DNA of 13,234 bases from Eutrophocola sp964629325 (GTDB lineage Bacteria > Pseudomonadota > Gammaproteobacteria > Pseudomonadales > Pseudohongiellaceae), in the NCBI GenBank assembly GCA_964629325.1, contig CAZVSC010000067.1:1-13234 (forward strand), given 5' to 3'. A model generated the notes under the pieces. That model had not been told where the DNA came from. It saw nothing but the letters and a program-made list of their open reading frames with translations, and made no database searches. The translations under genes and the position numbers were made by a program. Position 1 is the stretch's first letter. The number at the start of each line of letters is the position of its first letter. Below, piece after piece: positions 1-7,024 of this stretch.

Positions 1-3
1 AGG

Positions 4-33
4 TCGGATAAGGTCCGCAGGACCGCCATCCGA
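4..33. repeat. REP-like hairpin at the window edge
   Basis: Imperfect palindrome: TCGGAT at 4-9 pairs with ATCCGA at 28-33, and the inner arms GGTCC (12-16) and GGACC (20-24) close a three-base loop, with unpaired bases between the two stems. This bulged two-step stem is typical of bacterial REP sequences. The window begins with AGG just before the stem, so a 5' GTAG tetranucleotide like that of the next copy may be cut off by the window edge. Confidence 0.65.
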
Positions 34-41
34 CAATAATC

Positions 42-77
42 GTAGGCCGGAAGAGGCACGCCGTGCCGTCATCCGGC
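42..77 (+). repeat. GTAG-type REP element
   Basis: GTAG at 42-45 is followed by a bulged stem: GCCGG (46-50) pairs with CCGGC (73-77), and GGCACG (55-60) pairs with CGTGCC (62-67). A GTAG or GTGG tetranucleotide 5' of an imperfect stem-loop is the known layout of REPs recognised by RAYT transposases. It ends 26 nt before the lactonase-like gene, so it lies in that gene's 5' leader or marks the upstream gene's 3' end. No promoter is obvious between it and the start codon. Confidence 0.7.
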
Positions 78-103
78 ATCGACATTCAAGACAAGGGGGC
101 ATC

Positions 104-1177
104 ATGAAAACCAAACTGACACTGACACTATTACTGACCGGCATGGCCGCAGGCGCCATGGCTCAGCAACCATCATCCGTGTTCGACCGCGGCAATCACC
201 TGCAGGCCTGGCAGGATGCGCGTTATGCCGATGTCATCGCGTCATGCAACAACCCGCCGGCGAGCATACGGCCCAACAACCCGATTCCGCCCAACAATTC
301 GACGCCGCCGTTCCCGACGCTGCCGTTCTCCACCGCCATCCCCGGCGTCATCGAGCACGGCAAGACCTGGACCACCGTGTGGTCATGGAAGGGTAACAAC
401 GCCGACGGCCCGATCACGACCGATGACGGCAAGATCCTGTTCGCCAACAACGACGCCGGCAACATCATCGAGCTCGATCCCGCCTCAGGCCTGGCGCGCA
501 TCGCCTTTGACGACATCGACACCGGCGGCGCCGTGTCGCGCAGCAAGAACGGCAACCTGTACGCCGCCACCCGCGGCATCGGCACCGGCATCGTCCAGCT
601 CGAGCCGGAACGCAAGGTGCTGGCCAACACCGTCAACGGCGACCCGCTGGAATGCGCCGGTGGCGTGATGAACGACCTGACCGCGGCCGCCAACGGCGGC
701 GTGTATTTCTCCGTGTCCGGCAGCGGCGTGTTCTATGCCGATCCTGACGGCAACGTCACCAAGTATGGCAACGTACCGGCGGCCAACGGCATCATCCTCA
801 ACGCCGATGAAACCGTGTTGTACGCCACCAACGGCGCCGAAGTGGTCGCCTTCGACGTGCAGGCCGACGGCTCGCTCGCCAACCAGCGCACCTTCGGCAT
901 GCTGCAGGGCGGCACCGGCGGCGACGGCTCGGCGATCGACAACGAAGGGCGCCTGTACGTGGCGACCGGCCGGAGCGTCGATGTGTTTTCGCCCGAAGGC
1001 GAATTCCTCGGTGTGATTCCGGCGCCCCGCGGCACGCACGGCACCTTCTTCGGCGGCGTGGACAAGCAGACCCTGTACGGCATCGTCTTCTATGGCGGCT
1101 GGGGCACGCAGAGCGCGCGCAACGCCATCGTCGGCATTCCGGTGCTGACGCCGGGATACCTGGGCCGCGCCAAGTAG
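104..1177 (+). CDS. secreted SMP-30/gluconolactonase-like beta-propeller
   Basis: 357 aa. Residues 1-20 form a clear Sec signal peptide (basic MKTK start, leucine-rich core, AMA cleavage site before QQ). A Pro/Asn-rich linker runs to about residue 80, followed by blades with recurring DG and LYxAT patterns typical of the SMP-30/gluconolactonase/LRE fold. By pattern, the metal ligands could be D101 (in NADGP, where the family usually has Glu), N190 (in MNDL), N228 (in ANGI) and D274 (in GGDGSAID). Family members hydrolyse sugar lactones or other esters using a divalent metal. Substrate cannot be read from sequence, but the next gene is a gluconate-type permease, which fits a periplasmic lactonase. 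The ATG has a G-rich tract (AGGGGG) about 5 nt upstream. The Glu-to-Asp change at the first ligand is an oddity. Family assignment is fairly firm, reaction inferred. Confidence 0.75.
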   Translation: MKTKLTLTLLLTGMAAGAMAQQPSSVFDRGNHLQAWQDARYADVIASCNNPPASIRPNNPIPPNNSTPPFPTLPFSTAIPGVIEHGKTWTTVWSWKGNNADGPITTDDGKILFANNDAGNIIELDPASGLARIAFDDIDTGGAVSRSKNGNLYAATRGIGTGIVQLEPERKVLANTVNGDPLECAGGVMNDLTAAANGGVYFSVSGSGVFYADPDGNVTKYGNVPAANGIILNADETVLYATNGAEVVAFDVQADGSLANQRTFGMLQGGTGGDGSAIDNEGRLYVATGRSVDVFSPEGEFLGVIPAPRGTHGTFFGGVDKQTLYGIVFYGGWGTQSARNAIVGIPVLTPGYLGRAK

Positions 1178-1193
1178 GCCGGCATCGCCGGCC

Positions 1194-1267
1194 GGGGTCA
1201 GACCCGTTTTGCCTTACACGGTGCGACAATCCGGAGCCAGAATCTTTCGGCAAACGGCTCTGACCCC
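1194..1267. repeat. GGGGTCAGA-bounded palindromic element
   Basis: A 74-nt element with inverted arms: 1194-1213 begins GGGGTCAGACCCG and 1249-1267 ends GGCTCTGACCCC. The arms match over about 19 positions, with one mismatch and one bulged T. It fills most of the gap between the lactonase-like gene and the permease. It shares the GGGGTCAGA core with the repeats at 2684, 6831, 7348, 7480 and 7646, but its inner arm (GCCGTTT) differs, so it is a related but separate subtype. No target-site duplication is visible, as expected for REP/RAYT-type elements. Confidence 0.75.
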
Positions 1268-1309
1268 ACGATTACGAATGAACTTAAAGCAACAATAAGG
1301 TAGCTTGTT

Positions 1310-2680
1310 TTGGACGCCTCCACCGCCGTCACCACCTCCGCCGCCATTTCCCTCTCGGGCTTCGCGGTGGTCATCTTCCTGCTGTTATTTCTCATCGCGC
1401 GCTGGAAGTGGCACGTCTTCTTCGCGCTGCTGTTGCCCATCATGCTGTTCGGCATTCTGCCGGGCGTGCAGCAGAACAACTTCATCGACGCCTTCGAGTC
1501 CGGTTTCGGCAACACGCTCGGCGGCATCGGCGTGGTCATCGTGCTCGGCTCGATCATTGCCGAGGCACTGAAGCACACCGGCGCCATCCAGGTCATCACC
1601 CGCTCCATGGTGAATCTGGTGGGCAAGGCGCGCATGCCGCTGGCGCTGACCCTGACCGGTTTCATCATCGGCATCGCGATTTTCTCCGACGTCGCCTTCG
1701 TGATACTGAACCCGCTGGTGCATTCGAGCGCGCGGGCAATGGGGGTCGGCATCGCGGTGATGTCCACCGGCCTGGTGGGTGCGCTGCAGCTGACCCACGC
1801 CATCGTGCCGCCGACGCCCGGCCCGCTGGCCGCGGCGGCCCTGGTCGGCGCCGACATCGGCAAGACCATCATCGCCGGCAGTGTCGCCTGCCTGTTCGGC
1901 TCGCTGGCCGCGTGGGCGTGGGGCGTGTACTTCGCCGGTCCGCGCATCGCCACGCAGGCGTCCGATGAATTCGACAACATCAAGATTGAAGGGCTTGGCG
2001 ATACGCCGGAACATCTGCCCAGTACCCTGAGTTCCTACATGCCCATCGTCATTCCCATCCTGCTCATCGGCATGCAGAGCATCGTCAACCTGACCATGGA
2101 TGACGGCACGCTGGTGAAAACCGTCTTCGGTTACCTGGGCTGGCCGGTGGTGGCCTTAAGCATCGGCGTGTGGCTGGCCTATCGCAATATCACGAGCCCC
2201 GATGATCTGCAGAAGGCCAAGGACAAGTGGGTGGAGGACGGCCTGCGTACCAGCGCCATGATCCTGGTGGTCACCGGCCTTGGCGGCTCGCTGTCCGCCA
2301 TTCTGCGCGGCACCCCGGCGGTGGACTTCATCGCCAACCTGTTCGCCGACTACGGGCTGCCCGCCATCCTGCTGCCGTTCGTGCTCGGCATCATCGGCAA
2401 CATGATCACCGGTTCCACCACGGTAGGCGTCATCACGGCGGCGTCCCTGTCCGCACCCATGCTGGGCACACTGGGTTTGAGTCCCGAAGCGGCCATGCTG
2501 TCCGGCGCCAGCGGCTCGGTCATCATCAAGTACGTGAACTCGTCCTATTTCTGGATCTGCACGTCCCTCACAAGACTGAGTGTGGCGGACGCGGTGTTCA
2601 GCTACGGCGGCGCCACGCTGGTGGGCGGGGTGGTCTCGTTCGCGGTAGTATGCGCCATGTGGATCACGGGGTTGATATGA
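1310..2680 (+). CDS. GntP-family permease (gluconate:H+ symporter type)
   Basis: 456 aa, hydrophobic throughout, with about 12 membrane segments, the usual size for GntP carriers. Family-typical stretches include IFSDVAFVILNPL, LTHAIVPPTPGPLAAA and a C-terminal GNMITGSTTVGVIT followed by LSGASGSVIIKYVNSSYFW. GntP proteins are inner-membrane proton symporters for gluconate and related sugar acids or short hydroxy-acids; the exact substrate is not readable here. The start is TTG at 1310, with AAGG at 1297-1300 nine bases upstream; no in-frame ATG lies near the N-terminus. It follows a periplasmic lactonase-like gene, suggesting uptake of the lactonase product. Its stop overlaps the next start by ATGA, indicating translational coupling. 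Family assignment is strong, substrate is inference. Confidence 0.9.
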   Translation: MDASTAVTTSAAISLSGFAVVIFLLLFLIARWKWHVFFALLLPIMLFGILPGVQQNNFIDAFESGFGNTLGGIGVVIVLGSIIAEALKHTGAIQVITRSMVNLVGKARMPLALTLTGFIIGIAIFSDVAFVILNPLVHSSARAMGVGIAVMSTGLVGALQLTHAIVPPTPGPLAAAALVGADIGKTIIAGSVACLFGSLAAWAWGVYFAGPRIATQASDEFDNIKIEGLGDTPEHLPSTLSSYMPIVIPILLIGMQSIVNLTMDDGTLVKTVFGYLGWPVVALSIGVWLAYRNITSPDDLQKAKDKWVEDGLRTSAMILVVTGLGGSLSAILRGTPAVDFIANLFADYGLPAILLPFVLGIIGNMITGSTTVGVITAASLSAPMLGTLGLSPEAAMLSGASGSVIIKYVNSSYFWICTSLTRLSVADAVFSYGGATLVGGVVSFAVVCAMWITGLI

Positions 2681-3795
2681 AAAATCAAAGGGGTCAGAGT
2701 AACTTGATATTTCTTTCCGGCTTTAAACCGCATGTTCAGACGATATATCAAATTACTCTGACCCCTTTGATCCTGCTCGGCGCCCTGGCCGGCTTCCCGG
2801 CCCTGGCCCATCACTCCACCGCCGAGTACGACGACAACACCATCACCGAGGCCGAAGGCGTCGTGGTCGACGTGCTCTGGCGCAACCCGCACGTGCGCCT
2901 GAGCATCAGCACGGAAAGCGTCGATGGCGAAACCGAACTGTGGGAACTGGAAGGCATGGGCGTTATGCGCCTCGACCGCGCCGGCATTCCCCGCGACCTC
3001 ATCAGTGTCGGCACGCCGGTGCGTTTCGCCGGCAATCCATCCGTACGGCGCAGCCGCCACATGTACGTCACCAATGTGCAGATGCCCGATGGCCAGGAAA
3101 TCCTGCTGCGCACCACCGCTACTCCTCGCTGGTCGCAGGAAGTGGTGAGCATCCGCGGCGGCTCGGACATCGACCCCGCGCTGGCGGCGGCGGACCAACC
3201 GGAAGGCATCTTTCGCGTGTGGGTGCCGGCGGGCAACCGCGCACCGGACTGGGCCGACAATCCGCCGTTGACCGACGCGGCCCGGGCCGCGCGCGCCGCC
3301 TACGACCCGACCCGCGACGACCCGTTGCTCAACTGCACCCCGCCGGGCATGCCGCGCCTGGTCAGCCGCGCCGGCGGCCATCCGCTGCGCTTCGTCCAGG
3401 ACGGCGGCGACATCCTGCTGCAGAACGAATACTTCGGCCTGGAACGGCGCATCCACATGAACGAAGGCGCCGCCCCGGACGGCACCGAACCGACGCCGCT
3501 GGGCTATGCCACGGGGCGCTGGGATAACGGCAACCTGGTCATCACCACCACGCACATCGACTGGCCCTGGTTCCAGCTCTACGGCCTGGAGGGTGTGCCG
3601 CAGGGTCCGGATGTCAGCCTGGTGGAGCGTTTCCGGTTCGATGCGGCGAACGAGGAATTGCGCTACGACCTGACCGTGACCGATCCCGCCACCTTCACGC
3701 AAACCATGACGGCAAACGACTACATCTGGTTCCGCTGGGAGCCGGGCCTGGACTTCCTGCCCTATGAATGCGTGACGAAAGCATCGGGCAACTGA
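2677..3795 (+). CDS. exported DUF6152-like protein with a repeat-derived N-terminus
   Basis: 372 aa. The ATG at 2677 overlaps the permease stop (ATGA), with GGGG five bases upstream. Residues 3-32 are encoded by an inserted palindromic repeat (2684-2771); the native hydrophobic core LILLGALAGFPALA follows, with likely cleavage after A44 before HHSTAEYDD. The usual mature start of DUF6152-type proteins is HHS, then a small beta domain with NPH (about residues 45-150). A second region (about 225-370) contains CTPPGMP, ERRIHM and GYATGRWDNGNLVITTTH, as seen in related exported proteins. Function of the family is unknown. The frame is also open upstream to 2227, but that part is out-of-frame permease sequence and not a credible start. 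The unusually long, repeat-derived n-region may weaken export or be tolerated. Coding is firm, function unknown. Confidence 0.82.
   Translation: MKNQRGQSNLIFLSGFKPHVQTIYQITLTPLILLGALAGFPALAHHSTAEYDDNTITEAEGVVVDVLWRNPHVRLSISTESVDGETELWELEGMGVMRLDRAGIPRDLISVGTPVRFAGNPSVRRSRHMYVTNVQMPDGQEILLRTTATPRWSQEVVSIRGGSDIDPALAAADQPEGIFRVWVPAGNRAPDWADNPPLTDAARAARAAYDPTRDDPLLNCTPPGMPRLVSRAGGHPLRFVQDGGDILLQNEYFGLERRIHMNEGAAPDGTEPTPLGYATGRWDNGNLVITTTHIDWPWFQLYGLEGVPQGPDVSLVERFRFDAANEELRYDLTVTDPATFTQTMTANDYIWFRWEPGLDFLPYECVTKASGN
2684..2771. repeat. complete GGGGTCAGAGTAA palindromic element inside a CDS
   Basis: 88 nt with inverted arms of about 27 nt. The left arm (2684-2710) carries GGGGTCAGAGTAACTTGA; the right arm (2745-2771) is its reverse complement except for one position, which makes a C/A mismatch in the hairpin. 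About 34 nt lie between the arms. It sits at codons 3-32 of the DUF6152-like gene without a stop codon. No target-site duplication is evident at the flanks. Confidence 0.85.
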
Positions 3796-3815
3796 ACACG
3801 CGTATTCTGGTGCGG

Positions 3816-3879
3816 ATTTTGCAGAGTTGAAAAGACAGGGTGCACTCGCCGGAGTGCATGAATATCAACTTTGCAAAAT
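3816..3879. repeat. 64-nt nested palindrome
   Basis: Outer arms ATTTTGCAGAGTTGA (3816-3830) and TCAACTTTGCAAAAT (3865-3879) pair with one mismatch. Between them, TGCACTC and GAGTGCA (3841-3858) form a perfect 7-bp hairpin with a four-base loop. It lies between the DUF6152-like stop and the pilin-like gene and is unrelated to the GGGGTCAGA family. It could be another miniature mobile element, or an mRNA structure with a termination or processing role; there is no T-tract. It covers the two upstream alternative starts of the pilin-like gene (GTG 3840, ATG 3858), which argues against using them. Confidence 0.7.
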
Positions 3880-3893
3880 CTGGATTCGTTGAG

Positions 3894-4439
3894 ATGAAGA
3901 CATGCAGCAGCGGTACCCGACAGACAGGGGCGACCGTCACGGAAATCATTACCTATATCCTTATCGCGATTACAATTGCGGCCGTTATCCTGGGTAAATA
4001 CGTCAATTCCTCCCTCGACAAGGCCATCACCGAAGCGCTCGCTGTTGGTGAAGCGCAGAAAGCGATGATCGAGGAGTATTTCAGTCAGCACGGGCAAATG
4101 CCCCAATCTGGTGCGGACGTTGGTCTAGAACAGTTCACGCCGACGGGTGTGCTGAAGGGGCTGACCTGGCAACCGGGTGCACTCGGTGAAGGCGATTCCG
4201 ATACCTTGCTCACCGGCACGCTCAACGGCCTGGTAACCCTGGGCGAATTCGGCAAACGCTTCGAAGAATTCGAATCGGCATATTTGCTGATCGCCAGGGC
4301 ACAGGATGACGGCACGATCATCTGGGACTGCCAGCCGGATCGGGTGACACCTCATGCCTTGCCGGGCCGATACCTTCCTGAAGTTTGTGAGAAGGTCAGC
4401 AAGGACGATGATAAAGAGGAGATGGGTGGCGACTTCTGA
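3894..4439 (+). CDS. type IV pilin-like protein, non-canonical prepilin motif
   Basis: 181 aa from ATG 3894. A short leader MKTCSSGTRQTG ends in Gly12, followed by ATVTE: the glutamate falls at mature position +5, as needed for prepilin peptidase processing and subunit assembly. A hydrophobic helix follows (IITYILIAITIAAVIL). After it, KAITEALAVGEAQKAMIEEYFSQHGQMP resembles the alpha1 helix of PilA-type pilins. The C-terminal WDCQPDR...LPGRYLPEVC matches the disulfide-closed D-region (WxC ... YLPxxC) of major pilins. Oddities: Ala instead of Phe at +1, Gly instead of Pro at +22, an acidic tail (DDDKEEMGGDF), and no other pilus genes nearby. Alternative starts at 3840 (GTG) and 3858 (ATG) would lie inside a palindrome and give a longer leader. 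Pilin fold likely; filament role is inference. Confidence 0.7.
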   Translation: MKTCSSGTRQTGATVTEIITYILIAITIAAVILGKYVNSSLDKAITEALAVGEAQKAMIEEYFSQHGQMPQSGADVGLEQFTPTGVLKGLTWQPGALGEGDSDTLLTGTLNGLVTLGEFGKRFEEFESAYLLIARAQDDGTIIWDCQPDRVTPHALPGRYLPEVCEKVSKDDDKEEMGGDF

Positions 4440-4456
4440 GTCTGCACCACGCCGCC

Positions 4457-4515
4457 GTTTGCCTGGTTCATGAAGTAACCGGGCAAACTGTCAACAGGCG
4501 GTTTTCAAACCTGCC
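4457..4515. other. tandem hairpins downstream of the pilin-like gene
   Basis: First stem: GTTTGCCTGGTT (4457-4468) pairs with AACCGGGCAAAC (4477-4488), a 12-bp stem with one G/T wobble and an 8-nt loop. Second stem: GGCGGTTT (4497-4504) with AAACCTGCC (4507-4515), one bulged base and a tight loop. They occupy the spacer before the molybdo-hydroxylase gene. Neither is followed by a T-tract, so a Rho-independent terminator is not supported; they could be mRNA 3'-end stabilisers. Confidence 0.5.
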
Positions 4516-4565
4516 AAAACCGGGCATCATCGTTTGGTCAATCCATCGGGATGCGGGGCAGGGAT

Positions 4566-6821
4566 ATGAAAACAATCGATAGCAAAAAGACATACTCTCC
4601 AACTACGCTCAATCGTCGCTGTTTCCTCAAGGCCTCCACCATGGCCGGCGCCGGCTTCTCCCTGGCCACGTATTTCCAGCCTACCGTCGCCCAGGAAATC
4701 CGCGAACCTGCCTCTGATAACGACAGCGACCAGCTCGAACTCAACGCCTTCGTCGAAATCGGCCTCGACGGCGCCATCAGCATCTACGCCCATTGCCCGG
4801 AGAAGGGCCAGGGCATCAAGACCTCGCTGCCCATGGTGGTGGCCGACGAACTCGGCGCCGCCTGGAACGACGTTACCGTGGTCCGCGCGCCCTTCTTTGA
4901 AGCCCGCTACGGCCAGCAGCGCGCCGGGGGCTCCACCTCCACGCCGCGGGAATTCGATCCCATGCGCCGCGCCGGCGCCGCCGCCCGCACCATGCTCATT
5001 GCCGCGGCCGCCCAACGGCAAGCCATCGATCCCTCACTCTTCTATACCGAAAACAGCCGCGTCATCCACCGCAACACCGGCGAATCCTTCACATTCGCCG
5101 AGCTGGCCCTGGACGCCGCCAGGCAGCCGCTGCCCGACGTGGACACCCTGGTGTTCAAGCCCAGAAGCGAATACACCATCATCGGCACCCGCGTGCCCGA
5201 CGTGGATATCGACACCATCGTCACTGGCAAACCCCTGTACGGCTCCGATCTGCGCTTGCCCGGCATGCTCTACGCCGTGTACGAGAAATGCCCTGCCACC
5301 TACGGCCGGGTGGTCAGCGCCAACCTCGACCACATCAAGGCCATGCCCGGCATCCTCGACGCCTTCCTGGTCACCGGCAACGACAATGTCGGCGAACTGC
5401 TGGACGGCGTCGCCATCGTTGCCCGCTCCACCTGGCAGGCCTTCAAGGCGAAACAGCAGCTGGAAGTCGAGTGGGATACCTCCCTGGCCTCCAAAGACGA
5501 CGACCGCGACCTTTTCGCCCGCATGCAGGACATCGCCAACGCGCCGTGGACGAATGTCGTAAACAATGGAAACGAAATTACCGCCTCCGGCAACGTGGAA
5601 AGCGAATTCGACAGCGAGCTGACCACCACCGTCACCGGCACCTACCAGTTTCCCTATCTCTCCCACGCCGTCATGGAGCCCATGAACTGCACCGCGCACT
5701 ACCATGCCGACACCAACAGTCTCGAGATCTGGGCGCCGACCCGCCAGCCGCAGATCACGGTGTCATCCGTGAACAACGTCTTCGGCATTCCCGCGGAGAA
5801 CATCCGGCTTCACATGATGCGCATGGGCGGCTCGTTCGGGCGCCGCCGCTTCCAGGATTATTCCTGCGAGGCCGTCGCCATCGCGCGCCGTTTTGACGTG
5901 CCGGTGAAACTGCAGTGGACCCGTGAAGACGACCTCATGCACGACCAGTACCGGCCCGGCGGTGTCTACGCCTTCATTGGCGCGGTCAGCCGCGAGGGCA
6001 GGGTGGTCGCCATGCAGAATCACCTCATCGGCCCGTCCGTGCGCGGCGTCGCCACCAACGGCACCAGATTAGGCCGCGACGAATTCCCCGCGCTCAATAT
6101 CGACAACTACCGTGCGGCCATCTCCCTGGTCGACTCCAACACCCCGACCGGCTCCTGGCGTGCGCCGGGGTCGAATGCCACCGGCTGGGCCGTGCAGAGC
6201 TTCATCAGTGAGCTGGCCGTGGCCGCCGGCCGCGATCCCGTGGAGCTGTTGATCGAGATGATGGGCGAACCGCGCTGGTTCCAGGAAGGCAGCATGGGCT
6301 CATTGAATACCGGCCGTGCGGTGGACGTCATCAAAGCGGCTGCGGAGCGCAGCGGTTGGGGCAAACCCCTGCCCGCCGGGCACGGCATGGGTATCGCCTT
6401 CCACTTCAGCCACAACGGCCATGTGGCCGAGGTCGCCGAAGTCAGCGTGGATGCCAACAATAAAGTGACAATTCACAAGATCACAGCAGTAGCGGATATC
6501 GGCCCGGTCATCAACCTGAGCGGCGCCATCAAGCAGGTGCAGGGCGCGGTGCTGGACGGCATCAGCACACTCGCGGGCCTGGAGATCACGCTGCGCGACG
6601 GCGTGGTCCAGCAGGACAACTTCCACCAGTACAACCTGCTCAGGATGAAGAATGCCGGCACCGAGATCGATGTGCATTTCATCCAGAGTGATTTTCATCC
6701 AACCGGGTTGGGGGAGCCGGCCCTGCCGCCGTTGATGCCGGCGGTGTGTAATGCGATTTATGCGGCGACGGGGAGAAGGGTGAGGGAGTTGCCGATTACA
6801 AGGGAAGGGTTTTTGGTCTAA
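4566..6821 (+). CDS. Tat-exported molybdopterin-binding subunit, xanthine dehydrogenase/IorB type
   Basis: 751 aa from ATG 4566, where GGGG and AGGGA precede the start; an in-frame ATG at 4551 would add five residues and has a poorer ribosome site. A twin-arginine signal NRRCFLKAS (R17-R18) is followed by a hydrophobic stretch, so the folded cofactor-loaded enzyme is exported. Family motifs: GGSFGRRR near residue 420, GSWRAPGSN near 530, and C-terminal TGLGEPALPP with the catalytic glutamate at about E717. This matches the large subunit of isoquinoline 1-oxidoreductase/aldehyde dehydrogenase-type molybdenum hydroxylases, which insert oxygen from water into N-heterocycles or aldehydes. These normally work with a small [2Fe-2S] subunit and often a cytochrome c; neither is visible here, though the assembly breaks 35 nt after the stop. 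Length is normal. Family strong, substrate unknown. Confidence 0.88.
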   Translation: MKTIDSKKTYSPTTLNRRCFLKASTMAGAGFSLATYFQPTVAQEIREPASDNDSDQLELNAFVEIGLDGAISIYAHCPEKGQGIKTSLPMVVADELGAAWNDVTVVRAPFFEARYGQQRAGGSTSTPREFDPMRRAGAAARTMLIAAAAQRQAIDPSLFYTENSRVIHRNTGESFTFAELALDAARQPLPDVDTLVFKPRSEYTIIGTRVPDVDIDTIVTGKPLYGSDLRLPGMLYAVYEKCPATYGRVVSANLDHIKAMPGILDAFLVTGNDNVGELLDGVAIVARSTWQAFKAKQQLEVEWDTSLASKDDDRDLFARMQDIANAPWTNVVNNGNEITASGNVESEFDSELTTTVTGTYQFPYLSHAVMEPMNCTAHYHADTNSLEIWAPTRQPQITVSSVNNVFGIPAENIRLHMMRMGGSFGRRRFQDYSCEAVAIARRFDVPVKLQWTREDDLMHDQYRPGGVYAFIGAVSREGRVVAMQNHLIGPSVRGVATNGTRLGRDEFPALNIDNYRAAISLVDSNTPTGSWRAPGSNATGWAVQSFISELAVAAGRDPVELLIEMMGEPRWFQEGSMGSLNTGRAVDVIKAAAERSGWGKPLPAGHGMGIAFHFSHNGHVAEVAEVSVDANNKVTIHKITAVADIGPVINLSGAIKQVQGAVLDGISTLAGLEITLRDGVVQQDNFHQYNLLRMKNAGTEIDVHFIQSDFHPTGLGEPALPPLMPAVCNAIYAATGRRVRELPITREGFLV

Positions 6822-6830
6822 TTCAACAGA

Positions 6831-6855
6831 ATCAAATTACTCTGACCCCTTTGAT
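6831..6855 (-). repeat. GGGGTCAGAGTAA repeat, right-arm type
   Basis: One arm in inverted orientation. On the minus strand it reads ATCAAAGGGGTCAGAG and then TAATTTGAT, the T-variant seen in right arms. It begins 9 nt after the hydroxylase stop codon and runs to the assembly gap, so its left partner is missing. No other terminator is visible for the upstream gene. Confidence 0.8.
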
Positions 6856-6856
6856 T

Positions 6857-6956
6857 NNNNNNNNNNNNNNNNNNNNNNNNNNNNNNNNNNNNNNNNNNNN
6901 NNNNNNNNNNNNNNNNNNNNNNNNNNNNNNNNNNNNNNNNNNNNNNNNNNNNNNNN
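6857..6956. other. assembly gap of 100 N with 55-nt duplicated flanks
   Basis: Exactly 100 Ns. The 55 nt before the gap (6802-6856) are identical to the 55 nt after it (6957-7011) and include the 3' end of the hydroxylase gene plus the repeat. A conventional gap length with identical odd-length flanks indicates two contigs that share a 55-nt overlap and were joined by a scaffolder, not a real duplication. Adjacency of the two sides is uncertain because the overlap includes a multi-copy repeat. Confidence 0.9.
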
Positions 6957-6985
6957 GGGAAGGGTTTTTGGTCTAATTCAACAGA

Positions 6986-7024
6986 ATCAAATTACTCTGA
7001 CCCCTTTGATTACCCCTTTGATTC
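6986..7024 (-). repeat. GGGGTCAGAGTAA repeat after the gap, with tandem end
   Basis: 6986-7010 duplicates the copy at 6831-6855, being part of the 55-nt flank. Its end is followed by a tandem partial copy: CCCCTTTGATTA at 7001-7012, then CCCCTTTGATTC at 7013-7024. This copy therefore has an extra terminal repeat fused directly to the MATE-like fragment. Confidence 0.75.

Noticed and set aside
2227..2676. Upstream extension of the DUF6152-like reading frame
   Set aside because: It is out-of-frame translation of the GntP permease (Arg/His-rich). The ATG at 2677 with a G-rich ribosome site is the sensible start.
2602..3702. 366-aa minus-strand open frame
   Set aside because: It lies antisense to the DUF6152-like gene, and the length is a by-product of high GC. 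The protein shows no domain pattern.
6802..7011. Apparent direct duplication of the 3' end of the hydroxylase gene
   Set aside because: Identical 55-nt flanks around exactly 100 Ns, repeated in the same form at the second gap, are better explained by the assembly join.
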